Assembly (NCBI GenBank): GCA_001600695.1
Contig: BCKQ01000001.1
Span: 2,575,880-2,639,879 of the forward strand
Reading direction: 5' to 3'
DNA: 64,000 nt
Origin: Ascoidea asiatica
Taxonomy: Eukaryota; Ascomycota; Saccharomycetes; Ascoideales; Ascoideaceae
Shown piece after piece: positions 19,669-31,477 of the stretch. A program made the position numbers and the translations under genes. Numbering within the stretch: the stretch's first letter is position 1; every line of letters begins with the position of its first letter. The notes beneath the pieces are model-generated. The model was not told the DNA's origin and ran no database searches. It saw only the letters and a list, made by a program, of their open reading frames with translations.

Positions 19669-21243
19669 TTACTCAAGATAAGTTTTTTCCGAAGATTCAG
19701 AATAAGGTGGTGGAGTTTTATTATGTATTAAGTTCGAATTTGATGTGTTTCTTGGGGGCAATCTTGGAACGTCTGATTGATAATTATTGTTAGAAGTTGA
19801 TGTTGAACTATAAGTTAATGCTGGCGTGCTTGCGGAGAATTGATGATTAGTCAATAGATAGTTATTTGAGTTTGAAGAGTTTGAAGGATTTGAAAGGTTT
19901 GATAGATTACTTGTACTTTGAGAAAAAGGTTTCATATTTTGAGATTGTGTATTGGTGTCTTGAAGAATATCAACATGAGAATCATCAGAAACAACGACAT
20001 TATTATGTTTGAATTTGCCAACTACTGCACCTTTACCAACAGATTTTATAATAGCTCTTCTTGAGAATCCTCTGACATCAACATAAATTAAAGCACAATT
20101 AGTTACAGCTTTTCCGGCACTAGATGATAATTCTTTTGCTTCATCTCCATATGTATGGCCTACCACTTTTGTAGTTGAAGAAGTTGCACCCGATAATAAA
20201 TTTGTTGCAGCAATATCAACACCATCTAAAACAGTTGTAAAAGCTAATAAACCTCTTGAAACTAAACCAGGTTTTGAATTTGGATTTTTTTTATTTGAAT
20301 TTTCTGTTAATTTAGTACCTAAAGAAAGTGCAGCATTTGAAACTATTCCTACAGCTTTTGAAGTATATTTTCTTCCAGTTTTAGTAACATTGTTAAGGGT
20401 TTCAACTCTTTTTTTTGTTGCCATACTAAAAGAAACTGGATTTTCAGTTTGTTTTGTATTTGCAGTATACCAAGTTGCAGCAGAATTTAAACCATTTGAG
20501 ACGAAGTTAGATGCAGAAATTAAACCATTTGATATTAAAGTTGAAGTATACAATATTGGATCATTTGGATCAATTGACTGAAAGGATACAGGATTATTAG
20601 AACTAAATTGCTTATTATCTGGTAGTGTAACTTCAATATGAGAATTAGAATCCTGATCATTTATTTTTGAAGCTTGAACATTGGGAATTTTAGCTATGGT
20701 ATTACCAGTTGAAGTATCTACAAGTATCAACTGACCTTGATTATATAAATCTTTTTCTTCTTTTTCTTTATTTTTTGAAAAGTAATTTGGATCGGTAAAT
20801 TTATTGTCTTCTTGTTCTTTTTCTTCTGATTTTTCTTGTACTTGTACTTGTTTTTGATTTTCAACTTTTTCTTCTTTAAAAGTTGAATCAATTTTAATAG
20901 TAGTATATTGATTTAGAATATCAAGAAAAGCTAATTTTTCATCATTTGATGTATTTGAAAAATCTAAATTGATTTCATCATTGAAATATTCAGAAATTTT
21001 GAAAGAATAATTACTTATATTTGAATTAGTTATTATTACATCATTTGTTATAGGAAACTCTCTAGAGGAAGGAAATTTTATATACAAAATTCTATTTTGG
21101 CAACCATTCAAATCCAGATTTGTTGTGAAATATAATAAAGATAATTCTACTCTACCAGATATTTTATCATTTAAATTTGATGATAAGGATTCAATAACTG
21201 AATCAATTATTAACACCTTTTCAGAATCAGATTTATATTGCAT
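19669..21243 (-). CDS. Senescence/spartin-domain protein
   Basis: 524 aa from the first ATG (21243). The frame is open further upstream to 21336, but no ATG occurs there. The C-terminal half contains an Ala/Gly/Ser-rich helical stretch (SKAVGIVSNAALSLGTKLT, later GLLAFTTVLDGVDIAATNLL and GKAVTNCALIYVDVRGFSRR) typical of the senescence domain found in plant ERD7 and animal spartin. Those proteins act on lipid droplets, in lipid transfer or in membrane stress. The tail is Ser/Asn/Pro-rich with PRLPPRNTS and TPPPYSES motifs that could bind SH3 or WW domains. The residues just upstream of Met1 in the open frame (YLFSYTNINLHTN) look protein-like, so a missed 5' exon or non-ATG start is possible. 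Confidence 0.6.
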   Translation of the reverse strand: MQYKSDSEKVLIIDSVIESLSSNLNDKISGRVELSLLYFTTNLDLNGCQNRILYIKFPSSREFPITNDVIITNSNISNYSFKISEYFNDEINLDFSNTSNDEKLAFLDILNQYTTIKIDSTFKEEKVENQKQVQVQEKSEEKEQEDNKFTDPNYFSKNKEKEEKDLYNQGQLILVDTSTGNTIAKIPNVQASKINDQDSNSHIEVTLPDNKQFSSNNPVSFQSIDPNDPILYTSTLISNGLISASNFVSNGLNSAATWYTANTKQTENPVSFSMATKKRVETLNNVTKTGRKYTSKAVGIVSNAALSLGTKLTENSNKKNPNSKPGLVSRGLLAFTTVLDGVDIAATNLLSGATSSTTKVVGHTYGDEAKELSSSAGKAVTNCALIYVDVRGFSRRAIIKSVGKGAVVGKFKHNNVVVSDDSHVDILQDTNTQSQNMKPFSQSTSNLSNLSNPSNSSNSNNYLLTNHQFSASTPALTYSSTSTSNNNYQSDVPRLPPRNTSNSNLIHNKTPPPYSESSEKTYLE

Positions 21244-23328
<2,085 letters not shown>

Positions 23329-23685
23329 TTAATAGATAAATTTTGAATATAGATAAACATAACTTTTAAATATTTTTCTCGAATCTACGTAATATACATT
23401 CTGTATATAGTAATTAAAATAATAATAAACTAAGATTCCAGCCTTACAAGGCCCGCTTTTTGATTATTTTATTCTCCACCTCACCACCACACCGTGTGAT
23501 GCTAGGCAATACAAATAATCCTACTAATAACGATAGTAATATGAAGAAACTCGGGATCTAAGGATCTAAAGAATATTTCATGAATCTTTAAAATCTATTA
23601 TCTATATAAAACAATTTTCGTGAATTTTTTAAATTATTAATCAATAAAACTATTTAAAAAGTAATGGGATAATGGGTTAAATTGA
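23329..23685. other. Convergent 3' intergenic region (LYS12 / LSC1) with small G+C patch
   Basis: 0.36 kb between two 3' ends. A short C-rich patch at about 23437-23520 is the only clear G+C-rich segment in a convergent gap of this window. I looked for a tRNA (A and B boxes) and found none. Confidence 0.5.
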
Positions 23686-24678
23686 TTATAATAAACCCTT
23701 ATCTTTAAAATCTTGTAATAAAGCATTACCTAAACCAGCTGGAGAAGGTTCAACAATAACACCAGCAGATCTTAAAGCAGCAATTTTAGAATTTGCATCA
23801 CCTTTACCACCAGCAACAATTGCACCAGCATGACCCATTCTTCTACCAGGAGGAGCAGAAACACCAGCAATAAAAGAAACTACTGGTTTTGGAATATCTC
23901 TTGTTAAATTATATTGTTTTAAAAATTCACTTGCATCTTCTTCAGCAGTACCACCAATTTCACCAATTAAAATAATACCTTCGGTTTCAGGATCATTTAT
24001 AAATAAAGTTAAAGCATCAATAAAATTAGTACCTGGGAATGGATCACCACCCATACCAATAACTAAAGTTTGACCTAAACCAACTTTTGTTGTTTGATCA
24101 ACAGCTTCATAAGTTAAAGTACCAGATCTTGAAACAACACCAATTTTACCTCTTTTATGAATATGTGAAGGCATAATACCAATTTTACATTGTTCTGGAG
24201 CTATAACACCAGGACAATTTGGACCAATTAATCTTGTTTTTGATTGAGTTTTTAAAATTTGAGAAATTCTTAACATATCATGTTGTGGAATACCTTCAGT
24301 AATACAAACAGCTAAATCCAATTCAGCTTCTATAGCTTCTTCAATTGCACTTGCAGCAATTGAAGGGGGTACAAAAATACCAGTTGCAGTACAACCAGTA
24401 GCAGCTTTTGCATCTTTAACACTTGCAAAAACTGGTTTACCAAGATGAACTTGTCCAGCTTTTCTTGGATTTGTACCACCAACAATTTTGGTACCATAAT
24501 CTAAAGCTTGTTGAGCATGAAATGAAGCTTGTTTACCAGTAAAACCTTGAAAAATAACTTTTGTATCCTTATTTATTTTTAAATTTGGAATAGTATCAGC
24601 ATAAGATCTAACAATTTTACAACTTGAAAATTGTCTGGAAGATATTTTTGAAACTTTAGAAATAGATTGTTTAAACAT
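23686..24678 (-). CDS. LSC1: Succinyl-CoA ligase alpha subunit, mitochondrial
   Basis: 330 aa, the usual length. With Lsc2 it interconverts succinyl-CoA and succinate with nucleotide triphosphate formation in the TCA cycle. A basic, Ser-rich presequence occupies residues 1 to about 27. The CoA-binding Rossmann domain begins at [20 protein letters not shown], and TNPRKAG and the [13 protein letters not shown] segment follow. The active-site His that is phosphorylated lies in [28 protein letters not shown], the alpha/beta contact region, is also present. All key motifs are intact. It is convergent with LYS12 and tandem with RSM25, which lies 1.2 kb upstream. Confidence 0.96.
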   Translation of the reverse strand: MFKQSISKVSKISSRQFSSCKIVRSYADTIPNLKINKDTKVIFQGFTGKQASFHAQQALDYGTKIVGGTNPRKAGQVHLGKPVFASVKDAKAATGCTATGIFVPPSIAASAIEEAIEAELDLAVCITEGIPQHDMLRISQILKTQSKTRLIGPNCPGVIAPEQCKIGIMPSHIHKRGKIGVVSRSGTLTYEAVDQTTKVGLGQTLVIGMGGDPFPGTNFIDALTLFINDPETEGIILIGEIGGTAEEDASEFLKQYNLTRDIPKPVVSFIAGVSAPPGRRMGHAGAIVAGGKGDANSKIAALRSAGVIVEPSPAGLGNALLQDFKDKGLL

Positions 24679-25887
24679 CTTTAATCAAGGTATTATTATT
24701 ATTGTTGTTATATTATATTATATTATATTAAAAAGAAAAATATATTTTGAAGGTGAATGAAAGGGGATAAAGAAAATGCAATTTTAATAGGAAAAGAATT
24801 GATTCTTAGAAATATAATGAAAATTGGTAGTTAATTGAGATTATAAAAATTCAAAATAGTTTATATAAATAATTAATGGAAAAACAAGGAATTACTCTAG
24901 GGAAATTATCGTACTAATATACTATTATTATTATCATTATCACTCACTGCCAGGAATAATGAATAATGAATAATATCCCTAACGTTAGATTTCTACATGC
25001 GGTTAATGCTAACTCAAAAGAGTGCACCCACTGATTATGCTTTTAATGAGCTGCGGTCCAGAGTATAGTTACCCGGTATTGATTGGGCTTATCACGGGGA
25101 TTTAACGCATAAATGGGAGATATGGTGCTGGGACTTTAGCTCTGGCATTGGCGACAGGTGCTAAAGTTCTAGAGTGCGGTGCTTCTTTTGGGCATCGCTT
25201 GGAATTATTCTCTTACAAACACGGGCGTTTGACTTGTTCACCTCCACAACACACACCAGATCCCACCAAAAGACACACCTCTTTGGAAACTACTGTACAG
25301 TAACCCCTCAGTGGTGTCCCTCGTTGTATCAAGATTATTCTGACAAGTTCCTTTTCACAAGGTCCTTTTAGCACAAATTTTACTGCTATTGTCATACAAA
25401 CAAAATTCCTTCTACTGATTTATTCACAGTATTATTTTATAAACCTTTTGCTTAAGAACTCTTTTTGTTTTACAGACTATTTAAAACCTTGCTTCTCTGC
25501 TTGACTTTCACAATTATCTTCAGTGCAATAATAAATAGAAGAGCATTCAAATGGGGTCTGGCTTTGTATGAAGTTTGGGAGGTGTGATTTCCGTATTGGA
25601 ATATCTGACAACTTTCGGCTAAAAGATCTTTTGCAAACGCCAGAAGTGACCCCCAGTTCTGGTTTTTGGAGTTTTTACTCCCGCAGTGCTGGTCAGAAGA
25701 AAACGTTTTTGTTTTTCCGTGCACAGGAAACAGCCTTGGTTATATTTTGAACATCCTTGGTCCGGATAAGATGATAATGATAAGTTATTTACAAAAATAA
25801 AATATATTTAATTACAGAATCAATAATATTTATAATTATGATGATAATCATGTTTTTTGTTTTAACAGATTTATTCTTCATTTATTC
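24679..25887. promoter_or_regulatory. Upstream region of LSC1 with a long G+C-rich island and a Reb1-type site
   Basis: 1.2 kb, one of the longest islands (about 24950-25770). It contains three GGTGCT words (25124-25129, 25157-25162, 25178-25183) and a perfect Reb1-type TTACCCGG (25069-25076), a general-regulatory-factor site in Saccharomyces. Nearest LSC1 the DNA is A+T-rich. No gene is supported inside it, although short frames are open on both strands. Confidence 0.5.
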
Positions 25888-26709
25888 TTACTCTTTGATT
25901 TCATTTTCAAGTTTATTTTCAGGTTTATTTTTAACTGGTTTCTTTTTTGCAACAGTTAAATTAAATCCATCATCTTCATCAGCAACTTCTTCATCATTCC
26001 AACTTCTTGAATTAGTATTTAAATTAGCTTCTGAAATTTGAGTTTCTTTAATTGCATCTACTCTCCATTTTTCTATAACTTCTTGTTCTTTATTAAAACC
26101 TTTTTCTATATTTGATAATCCAAATATTGCTCCGTTCATTTCACTTTCTTCCATTGAAACTTGATTACTTATTTCCATTTCCATTTTAACTCTATAATAT
26201 TCAAATCTTGCTTGATCATAACTTTCTAAAATTGATTTTTTTGGTTTATTATTTTTAAATATATATAAAGCTCTTTGTACAACTGATTCTCCATCTAATT
26301 TTTTATTTAATTGAATAATACTTGACCAATCACAATTTAAATTATCATTACCATTTAAATTTTCAATTAAAATCTTTGGTACTGCTAATTCCCATGGATG
26401 TTGTTTAAAAAATAAAATTCTTAAATCATCTTCTAAAAAATTTAAAATTTTTGGTTTATATAAATTAATTTCTTTTAAATTTTTATTAAATCTTGTTCTA
26501 TATATTGAATTTTTTGGAGTTGTTTTATTTAATCTTTCTTCTAATTTCAATGAAATTTTTTTTAAATTATTTGGTTCTCTACTTAAATCTTTTAATGGTG
26601 GATTTGCTCCAACAACAGATAACCAAACTGGCTGTTGACGTAATAATCCGGAATTTAAATGCTGTGAAGTTCTTTCCAATACATTTAATGCTTTATCTTG
26701 TAATTTCAT
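25888..26709 (-). CDS. RSM25: Mitochondrial small ribosomal subunit protein mS23 (Rsm25)
   Basis: 273 aa, close to the yeast protein (264 aa). The N-terminus MKLQDKALNVLERTSQHLNSGLL needs no separate presequence in this family. Conserved landmarks are SREP, the YRTRFN block, LRILFFKQHPWELAVPKILIEN, LDGESVVQRALYIFK and a YDQARFEYYRVKMEMEIS helix. The C-terminus is acidic then Lys-rich and variable. It is part of the mitoribosome small subunit. It is transcribed divergently from the complex I gene 429 bp away, so two mitochondrial genes may share a promoter. Confidence 0.93.
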   Translation of the reverse strand: MKLQDKALNVLERTSQHLNSGLLRQQPVWLSVVGANPPLKDLSREPNNLKKISLKLEERLNKTTPKNSIYRTRFNKNLKEINLYKPKILNFLEDDLRILFFKQHPWELAVPKILIENLNGNDNLNCDWSSIIQLNKKLDGESVVQRALYIFKNNKPKKSILESYDQARFEYYRVKMEMEISNQVSMEESEMNGAIFGLSNIEKGFNKEQEVIEKWRVDAIKETQISEANLNTNSRSWNDEEVADEDDGFNLTVAKKKPVKNKPENKLENEIKE

Positions 26710-27137
26710 TTTTAATAATTATTATCTATAATCTATTATATTATCATATTTATCAAAACTCTAACTGTCATCATTATCAATTATTTTCATTTTTTTTCTT
26801 CAAGTTTCAATATTTCATTGATTTTGAAGAGGCCGGATCTGGTCGAGATTAAGAAAGAGAAAGTGGCTGATCACATGTCTTCCGGTTCTCTACCATAATC
26901 TCAGCCAATAATATCTTAAATAACCTCAATTATTAACCAATTCAAAACTACCGGTAATTAACTATGTGCTTTTGAAAATATATCATTATCAATAGAGTTA
27001 TCAATAGAACCATCAATATAATCATTATTATTAATATCAATAGAATTATAATCACTTACAATTAGATTAAATAGGAACTAATTGGTTATAATATAATAAT
27101 AATAACTATATATAATAAAAGAAGTTTCAATTAAAAG
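26710..27137. promoter_or_regulatory. Divergent promoter region RSM25 / NDUFB3
   Basis: 0.43 kb shared by two nuclear genes for mitochondrial proteins. Mostly A+T-rich; only a weak G+C patch occurs at about 26830-26900, containing GGCCGGATCTGG, a CACATG half E-box and CCGGTTCTC. Confidence 0.45.
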
Positions 27138-27391
27138 ATGGCATCTGATCCTTGGGCAAAAAGGTATGTAAATATTTAAGAAACTTATTGGGGTTTTATT
27201 GGTTTTATTAAATTTTAAATCTAACAATTTTTTATAGAGAAGCATGGAGATATCAAGGTGCTTTTACAAGAGTAAATAGATTTAAAGGTTCATTACCAGG
27301 TCTAGGTCTTGGAACTAGTGCTTTTGTTGCTTATTGTATTGCAGAAAAATATTTATTTAAACAAGATGATCATCATGATAGTCATCATTAA
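27138..27391 (+). CDS. NDUFB3: NADH:ubiquinone oxidoreductase (complex I) subunit NDUFB3/B12 type, spliced
   Basis: Two exons, 27138-27163 and 27238-27391, joined by a 74-nt intron (donor GTATGT, branch CTAAC at 27221-27225, acceptor TATAG). The product is 59 aa: MASDPWAKREAWRYQGAFTR, then a Gly-rich segment, one membrane helix (GTSAFVAYCIAEKYLF) and a short His/Asp tail. DPWAKREAWRYQG followed by PGLGLGTSAFVAYC is the signature of the B12 (NDUFB3) single-helix accessory subunit in the membrane arm of complex I. Splicing restores the frame exactly at a split Arg codon. Its presence implies a complex I-containing yeast lineage. Each exon alone is too short to be recognised easily. Confidence 0.88.
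27164..27237 (+). other. Spliceosomal intron of the NDUFB3 gene
   Basis: 74 nt with a GTATGT donor, branch-point CTAAC at 27221-27225 and a TATAG acceptor 12 nt later. It is a phase-2 intron 26 nt after the ATG, a typical 5'-located yeast intron. Confidence 0.88.
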
Positions 27392-27849
27392 TATCATTAA
27401 TATCTAACAATCAAAGTATATTAATCAAACTATATTATCAAGTTAATTATTTGTAAATTTTATAGAAAACCAAAAAAAAAAGCATAAAATATAAAAAGTA
27501 ATAAATATATTGTTGAAATATTTGTATTTAAATTGAATAAATAAATATTATGGTTAATTAGATATATCTTTACGATATTCTTCATATGAAAATAATAACA
27601 TAATTCAAACTTAATTTTGAATACAGATAATAAATACAAATCGAATACAAAGCAAAAACAAATGAAAAATTGATTTTTTTTTTAATTTTTTTTTATGCAA
27701 TTTATTAAGTTGTAGGATATATGATTAGATAATTGTAAGAAAATGTTATATATGAAAATAATGTACATTAAAAAGCCAGATGAATAAAGAGAAAAAAATG
27801 ATAAAAGATAGAAGAAAAAAATTTATTACCCAATTAATAAAAAAAACAA
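27392..27849. other. Convergent 3' intergenic region (NDUFB3 / COX26-like)
   Basis: 0.46 kb, uniformly A+T-rich with A and T runs suited to 3'-end formation. No island, no coding frame, no RNA gene seen. Confidence 0.65.
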
Positions 27850-28056
27850 TTAATAAGCATTTGAATTATATCTCCATTCAGAATATTTAGCAGGAACAAT
27901 TGGCCAAAAAAGAGAAGTTGCCATAAATGCACCCCAACCAACAACTTTTCCCATTACTTTTGGAAAATCTTTAACAAAAACTGAAGGTCCAAGTCTTTTT
28001 GGAGCAAATTTTGTAGCTTGAGAAGCAGCTTGTCTAACAATTAAAGTTGGAATCAT
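27850..28056 (-). CDS. COX26: Small mitochondrial inner-membrane protein, probable cytochrome c oxidase subunit Cox26
   Basis: 68 aa. Residues 1 to about 22 are basic and free of acidic residues (targeting peptide), followed by one membrane helix (VVGWGAFMATSLFWPIV) and a short polar tail. The pattern R-[LI]-G-x-S, then 16 residues to a Trp, then nine residues to Trp-Pro, aligns without gaps to yeast Cox26 as I remember it. Cox26 is a peripheral single-helix subunit that associates with complex IV in respiratory supercomplexes. Length and topology agree. The match is short, so another small respiratory subunit cannot be excluded. It sits next to a complex I subunit gene and is divergent from HSP42. 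Confidence 0.6.
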   Translation of the reverse strand: MIPTLIVRQAASQATKFAPKRLGPSVFVKDFPKVMGKVVGWGAFMATSLFWPIVPAKYSEWRYNSNAY

Positions 28057-29214
28057 TTTGTTTTTGTATTTGTCTTTTTTTAAAATAAATTAAAGATTTT
28101 GAAAGTAATATTGAATAAATAATTAGTCTAATTTAATTATATTATTGATAATGTTATGAATATTAATATTGTATTAATGAATTATTGAATATAAGAATAA
28201 TAAAAGAATAGAAGAATAAAAGAAATAAAGTGAATTATTCAATAAGATTTTCAAACATATTTATATAATTTAATTCATTGTTTTTTATTCCTTTTGATTG
28301 ACATTTTAATTTTAATTGATAAGATTAAAAATAATGAATCGTAAGAGCATTTTTGGATTCTATTAAAAATTGTTTAGAGTATTATTGGATAGAGAAGTAA
28401 AGTAACTATTACTATCTGTAAGTTTAGTATAATTTAGTATCATTTAATATGATAAAATCATCACATACTAACACCACATTTTTAAAAATTATTAAATTTC
28501 ACTGGATTCATGATTTATTTTTTCAAATTATTCATTGATTGATAAAAAAGTCTTTTAAAGGTTTGATGAAATAGTTTAAAATTAAGGTAAAAAAGAATAA
28601 TAATATTCACTTATAAAAAATCATCTTATTTAGTGATCTGTATTCTTTTAAGTCTTCCTAAAAAACCGTATCAAAGCGTAGGGGCTTTAAGGGCATATAA
28701 TAGTAACCGGAGCACGGTTCTACAATCCAATTTTTGTATTCCAACCTGTCCGGTCCGTTATATTTTTTAAATAAATCCGTCTAAATACACATTTACATGC
28801 TTCTAAATACAGCATACTTGCTTGACCCATTCCAGTGGTTCTAACCGAGTCTGTCACGCGGTCATTCCCATGGAATTACAGTTCATCAACGAAGTTTCTA
28901 GCACTTGCTTAGTGCTGATGCGGTGCTGGAGTAATCTGAGTGTGAGTTAATAACATTATGTGTAAATGAGTGTAGAATGTAATTTTGATTCTTCGCAATC
29001 AAAAGAATATAAATTAACTTCATTTCCAATACATTTGCAATTAATTTGCAATCTATTTGATATACAACTATTTATAATATATTATATTTATTTCAAATAT
29101 TAAACAACAATCACTTATCTATTAATCAAGATATATATATATATATAAACAGATATATATTATTTATAGAATACAAACTAGAAAATAGAATTCAATTAAA
29201 ATAATTCAATTAAA
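28057..29214. promoter_or_regulatory. Divergent promoter region (COX26-like / HSP42-like) with island and heat-shock element
   Basis: 1.16 kb. A G+C-rich island lies at about 28660-28930. GAAGTTTC at 28891-28898 is a core heat-shock element (nGAAnnTTCn), followed by an imperfect third unit, 317 bp upstream of the HSP42-like ATG. AGGGG at 28680-28684 is a stress-response element word. GGTGCT occurs at 28922-28927. The A+T-rich proximal promoter carries TATATA runs. Confidence 0.45.
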
Positions 29215-30099
29215 ATGAATTTTAATCATTTTGGACAATTCAATAATTTTTTTGATGAGGATATGAATAATAATTTTAATGGACAATTTCAAAATATGAA
29301 TAATCAATTTGCAAAAATGAATGCTGAATTTGATAATATGAATAAGGTATTCCAAAATCAATTTTCAAATAAATTTTCAAATCAATTTCCAAGTCAATTT
29401 CCAAATGTTTTTTCAAATCAATTCCCAAATCAATTTCAAAATCAAATTCAAAGTCAATTTTCAAATAATTTTTCAAATAGATCAATTGAAGATAATTGGG
29501 CCAATGATGCTAACCAATCTATCTCTTATAATAATAATAATAATAATAACAACAACAACAATAATAATAATTTTTTCAATCAATTCAATAATTCAGATAA
29601 TGATACAGAAATTACAAATAATTTAAATAATGTTGATGTTAAAGTAAGTATACCAAATGCACAAAAAGATAATATTGGACTTTATCTTGATGAAAATACA
29701 AATTCATTAGAAATTTCAGGTACTCAAACTCAAAGATCAAGAACACAATTTGGTATATCAACATCATCATCAACATTTCAAAAATCTTTTAATTTAAGAA
29801 CTAATGAACCATTAAATTCAAATAATATTTCAATTGATTACGATATTTATACTGGTATATTACATTTAATTATTCAAAAAAAGATAAATAATTTTATTCA
29901 AAATAATATTTCAAATAATAATAGTAATAATGATATTAATTATATTGAAGATAATTCTGAAAATGCTAATAATTCAAAGAAAATTGAAGAAATAAATGAT
30001 GATAATGATAATGATAATGAGAGTGATGATTCTGATATTATAGAAATTTCTGATCCACATACTCAAAGATCTTCATCTTCTAAATTCAATAGACATTAA
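29215..30099 (+). CDS. HSP42: Small heat-shock protein, HSP42-like, with a tetrapeptide-repeat N-terminus
   Basis: 294 aa. Chaperone or sequestrase of the Hsp20/alpha-crystallin family. The alpha-crystallin domain spans about residues 138-224, from DVKVSIPNAQKDNIGLYLDE to GILHLIIQKK, with the expected beta-strand pattern. The acidic tail contains an I-x-I anchor (IEI, about residue 276). The N-terminal half is prion-like. From about residue 47 to 86 it is a strict four-residue repeat, roughly F-[SPQ]-[NS]-Q, about ten copies, followed by a poly-Asn run. Hsp42 uses a disordered Asn/Phe-rich N-terminus to build stress granule-like assemblies, so the repeat may be the assembly module. A core heat-shock element lies upstream. 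Confidence 0.8.
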   Translation: MNFNHFGQFNNFFDEDMNNNFNGQFQNMNNQFAKMNAEFDNMNKVFQNQFSNKFSNQFPSQFPNVFSNQFPNQFQNQIQSQFSNNFSNRSIEDNWANDANQSISYNNNNNNNNNNNNNNFFNQFNNSDNDTEITNNLNNVDVKVSIPNAQKDNIGLYLDENTNSLEISGTQTQRSRTQFGISTSSSTFQKSFNLRTNEPLNSNNISIDYDIYTGILHLIIQKKINNFIQNNISNNNSNNDINYIEDNSENANNSKKIEEINDDNDNDNESDDSDIIEISDPHTQRSSSSKFNRH

Positions 30100-31477
30100 A
30101 AATCACACTAAAATTCTTCTTACTTTTAACTTTACTTCTACTCTGTAAAATGTTTGCTATACAAATTTTATTCTAACCATTCTTTTTTTTCATGCTCTGC
30201 TTCAATTTGACCTCTTTTTCACATTTCAAAATTCCTGTTTAACATTTCACAATTCATATTTTACATTTTACATTTTTCTCACATTTTACATTATAAGTAA
30301 GTGATGGATGTATTTTTTGTTTCGAATATTTACATATATACTTTATTTACTTGAAGGTATATTATATAAGTTATTAATAGTATTATTATTTTAGTTATTG
30401 CAACTCTTTCTGTAATCTAAAAATCTTAGAAATTAAGAATTTGAATATTAGTAGAGAATAGAGACAATTTATTTTTTTTTGCCGAAACAGCACAAAAGGA
30501 AACCCGCCGGAGTGGTCTCCGGCTGAGCTTCTTTAGATAACGTCTTAAAGATCGCTGGGATTGTGTCACGTTACACAAAGAAAGATAAAAAAAAAAAAAT
30601 TAGCATGTTATCAGTGTCGACGTTGCCGATCACCCAACTTCGGCTGCTGAACAGGCAGACAGGTGCGTTACTAAGCGGCCGAAAATGCTAATTTAACATC
30701 CACAAGCGGCGCGTTGCTCCGGAGATAGGAGCTGTAAAGCAGAACACTGAGGTACCACGCTAATGGTCCTGATAGCAGTAGTGAGATCAGCTCTGTTTCT
30801 GTTTCTGTTTTTTCTGTTTCTGTGGTTACTTTTCGCCAACTCGACAAGCTCCAGAGCCGAGAGTCTTCGTGCTGCCGGAACGCGTTCCCATTGGCCACTC
30901 CCTGCAACCCAAGAATTTCTACTTCTCTTTGAAAGCTTTTTTTCAAACTTTATCACTGCCATACCAACACTTTTCCTGGTGAATCATAATTCCACCCACC
31001 ACTCATCATTCATCATTGTATTGTTTTCCGGTTGATTTATTCAATCAACAATAATTTTACTCATTTCTTTATTTTCTTTGATTTCTTTATCAACTGGTTT
31101 CTTATTTAATGTTCAGAAAATAATTTACTTCTTACTCATTATTTCTTTAACACAATATATTCTTTCCTTTAAATTTTATTTTTAATATTCTTTTTTATAT
31201 TTGTTTTTATTTTTATTTTTATTTTTGTTTTTATTTTTATTTTTATTTTCATTGTCATTTTTGAGGTTCAGTATCTTTAGACACATTTCTTTGCATTTTT
31301 TGAAATCTTTTAGATATTTCATATAATAATTATCTAAGATTTAAAATAAACCTCATATTAATAAAATTTGAGGTCATATACAGTATATTTATTTACTTTT
31401 CCTTTTTTAAAGTTTTTCATAATAATAAATAGACTCTGTTTTTTTTTTTTCTTTTATTTCTTCAATTTTAATTTAAA
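30100..31477. promoter_or_regulatory. Upstream region of MFS paralogue 2, G+C-rich island with zinc-cluster-type inverted repeats
   Basis: 1.38 kb. The 3' flank of HSP42 is A+T-rich. A strong island runs from about 30480 to 30910, containing a perfect inverted repeat with a four-base spacer (30506-30523), the palindrome CTCCGGAG (30717-30724) and four consecutive TCTGTT-type repeats near 30790-30820. The last 0.5 kb is T-rich with TTTTAT repeats (about 31198-31252). Confidence 0.5.
30506..30523. promoter_or_regulatory. Perfect inverted repeat GCCGGAG-TGGT-CTCCGGC
   Basis: Seven-base arms around a four-base spacer, containing CGG-N8-CCG. Inverted CGG triplets are the classical target of Zn2Cys6 transcription factors, which often control efflux carriers in yeasts. 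It lies about 960 bp upstream of the MFS paralogue 2 ATG. The function is inference. Confidence 0.4.

Noticed and set aside
30717-30730. Resemblance of CTCCGGAGATAGGA to the Candida drug response element (CGG-N4-CGG type)
   Set aside because: Second CGG is AGG, so the Tac1-type spacing is not met; retained only as a CCGGAG palindrome.
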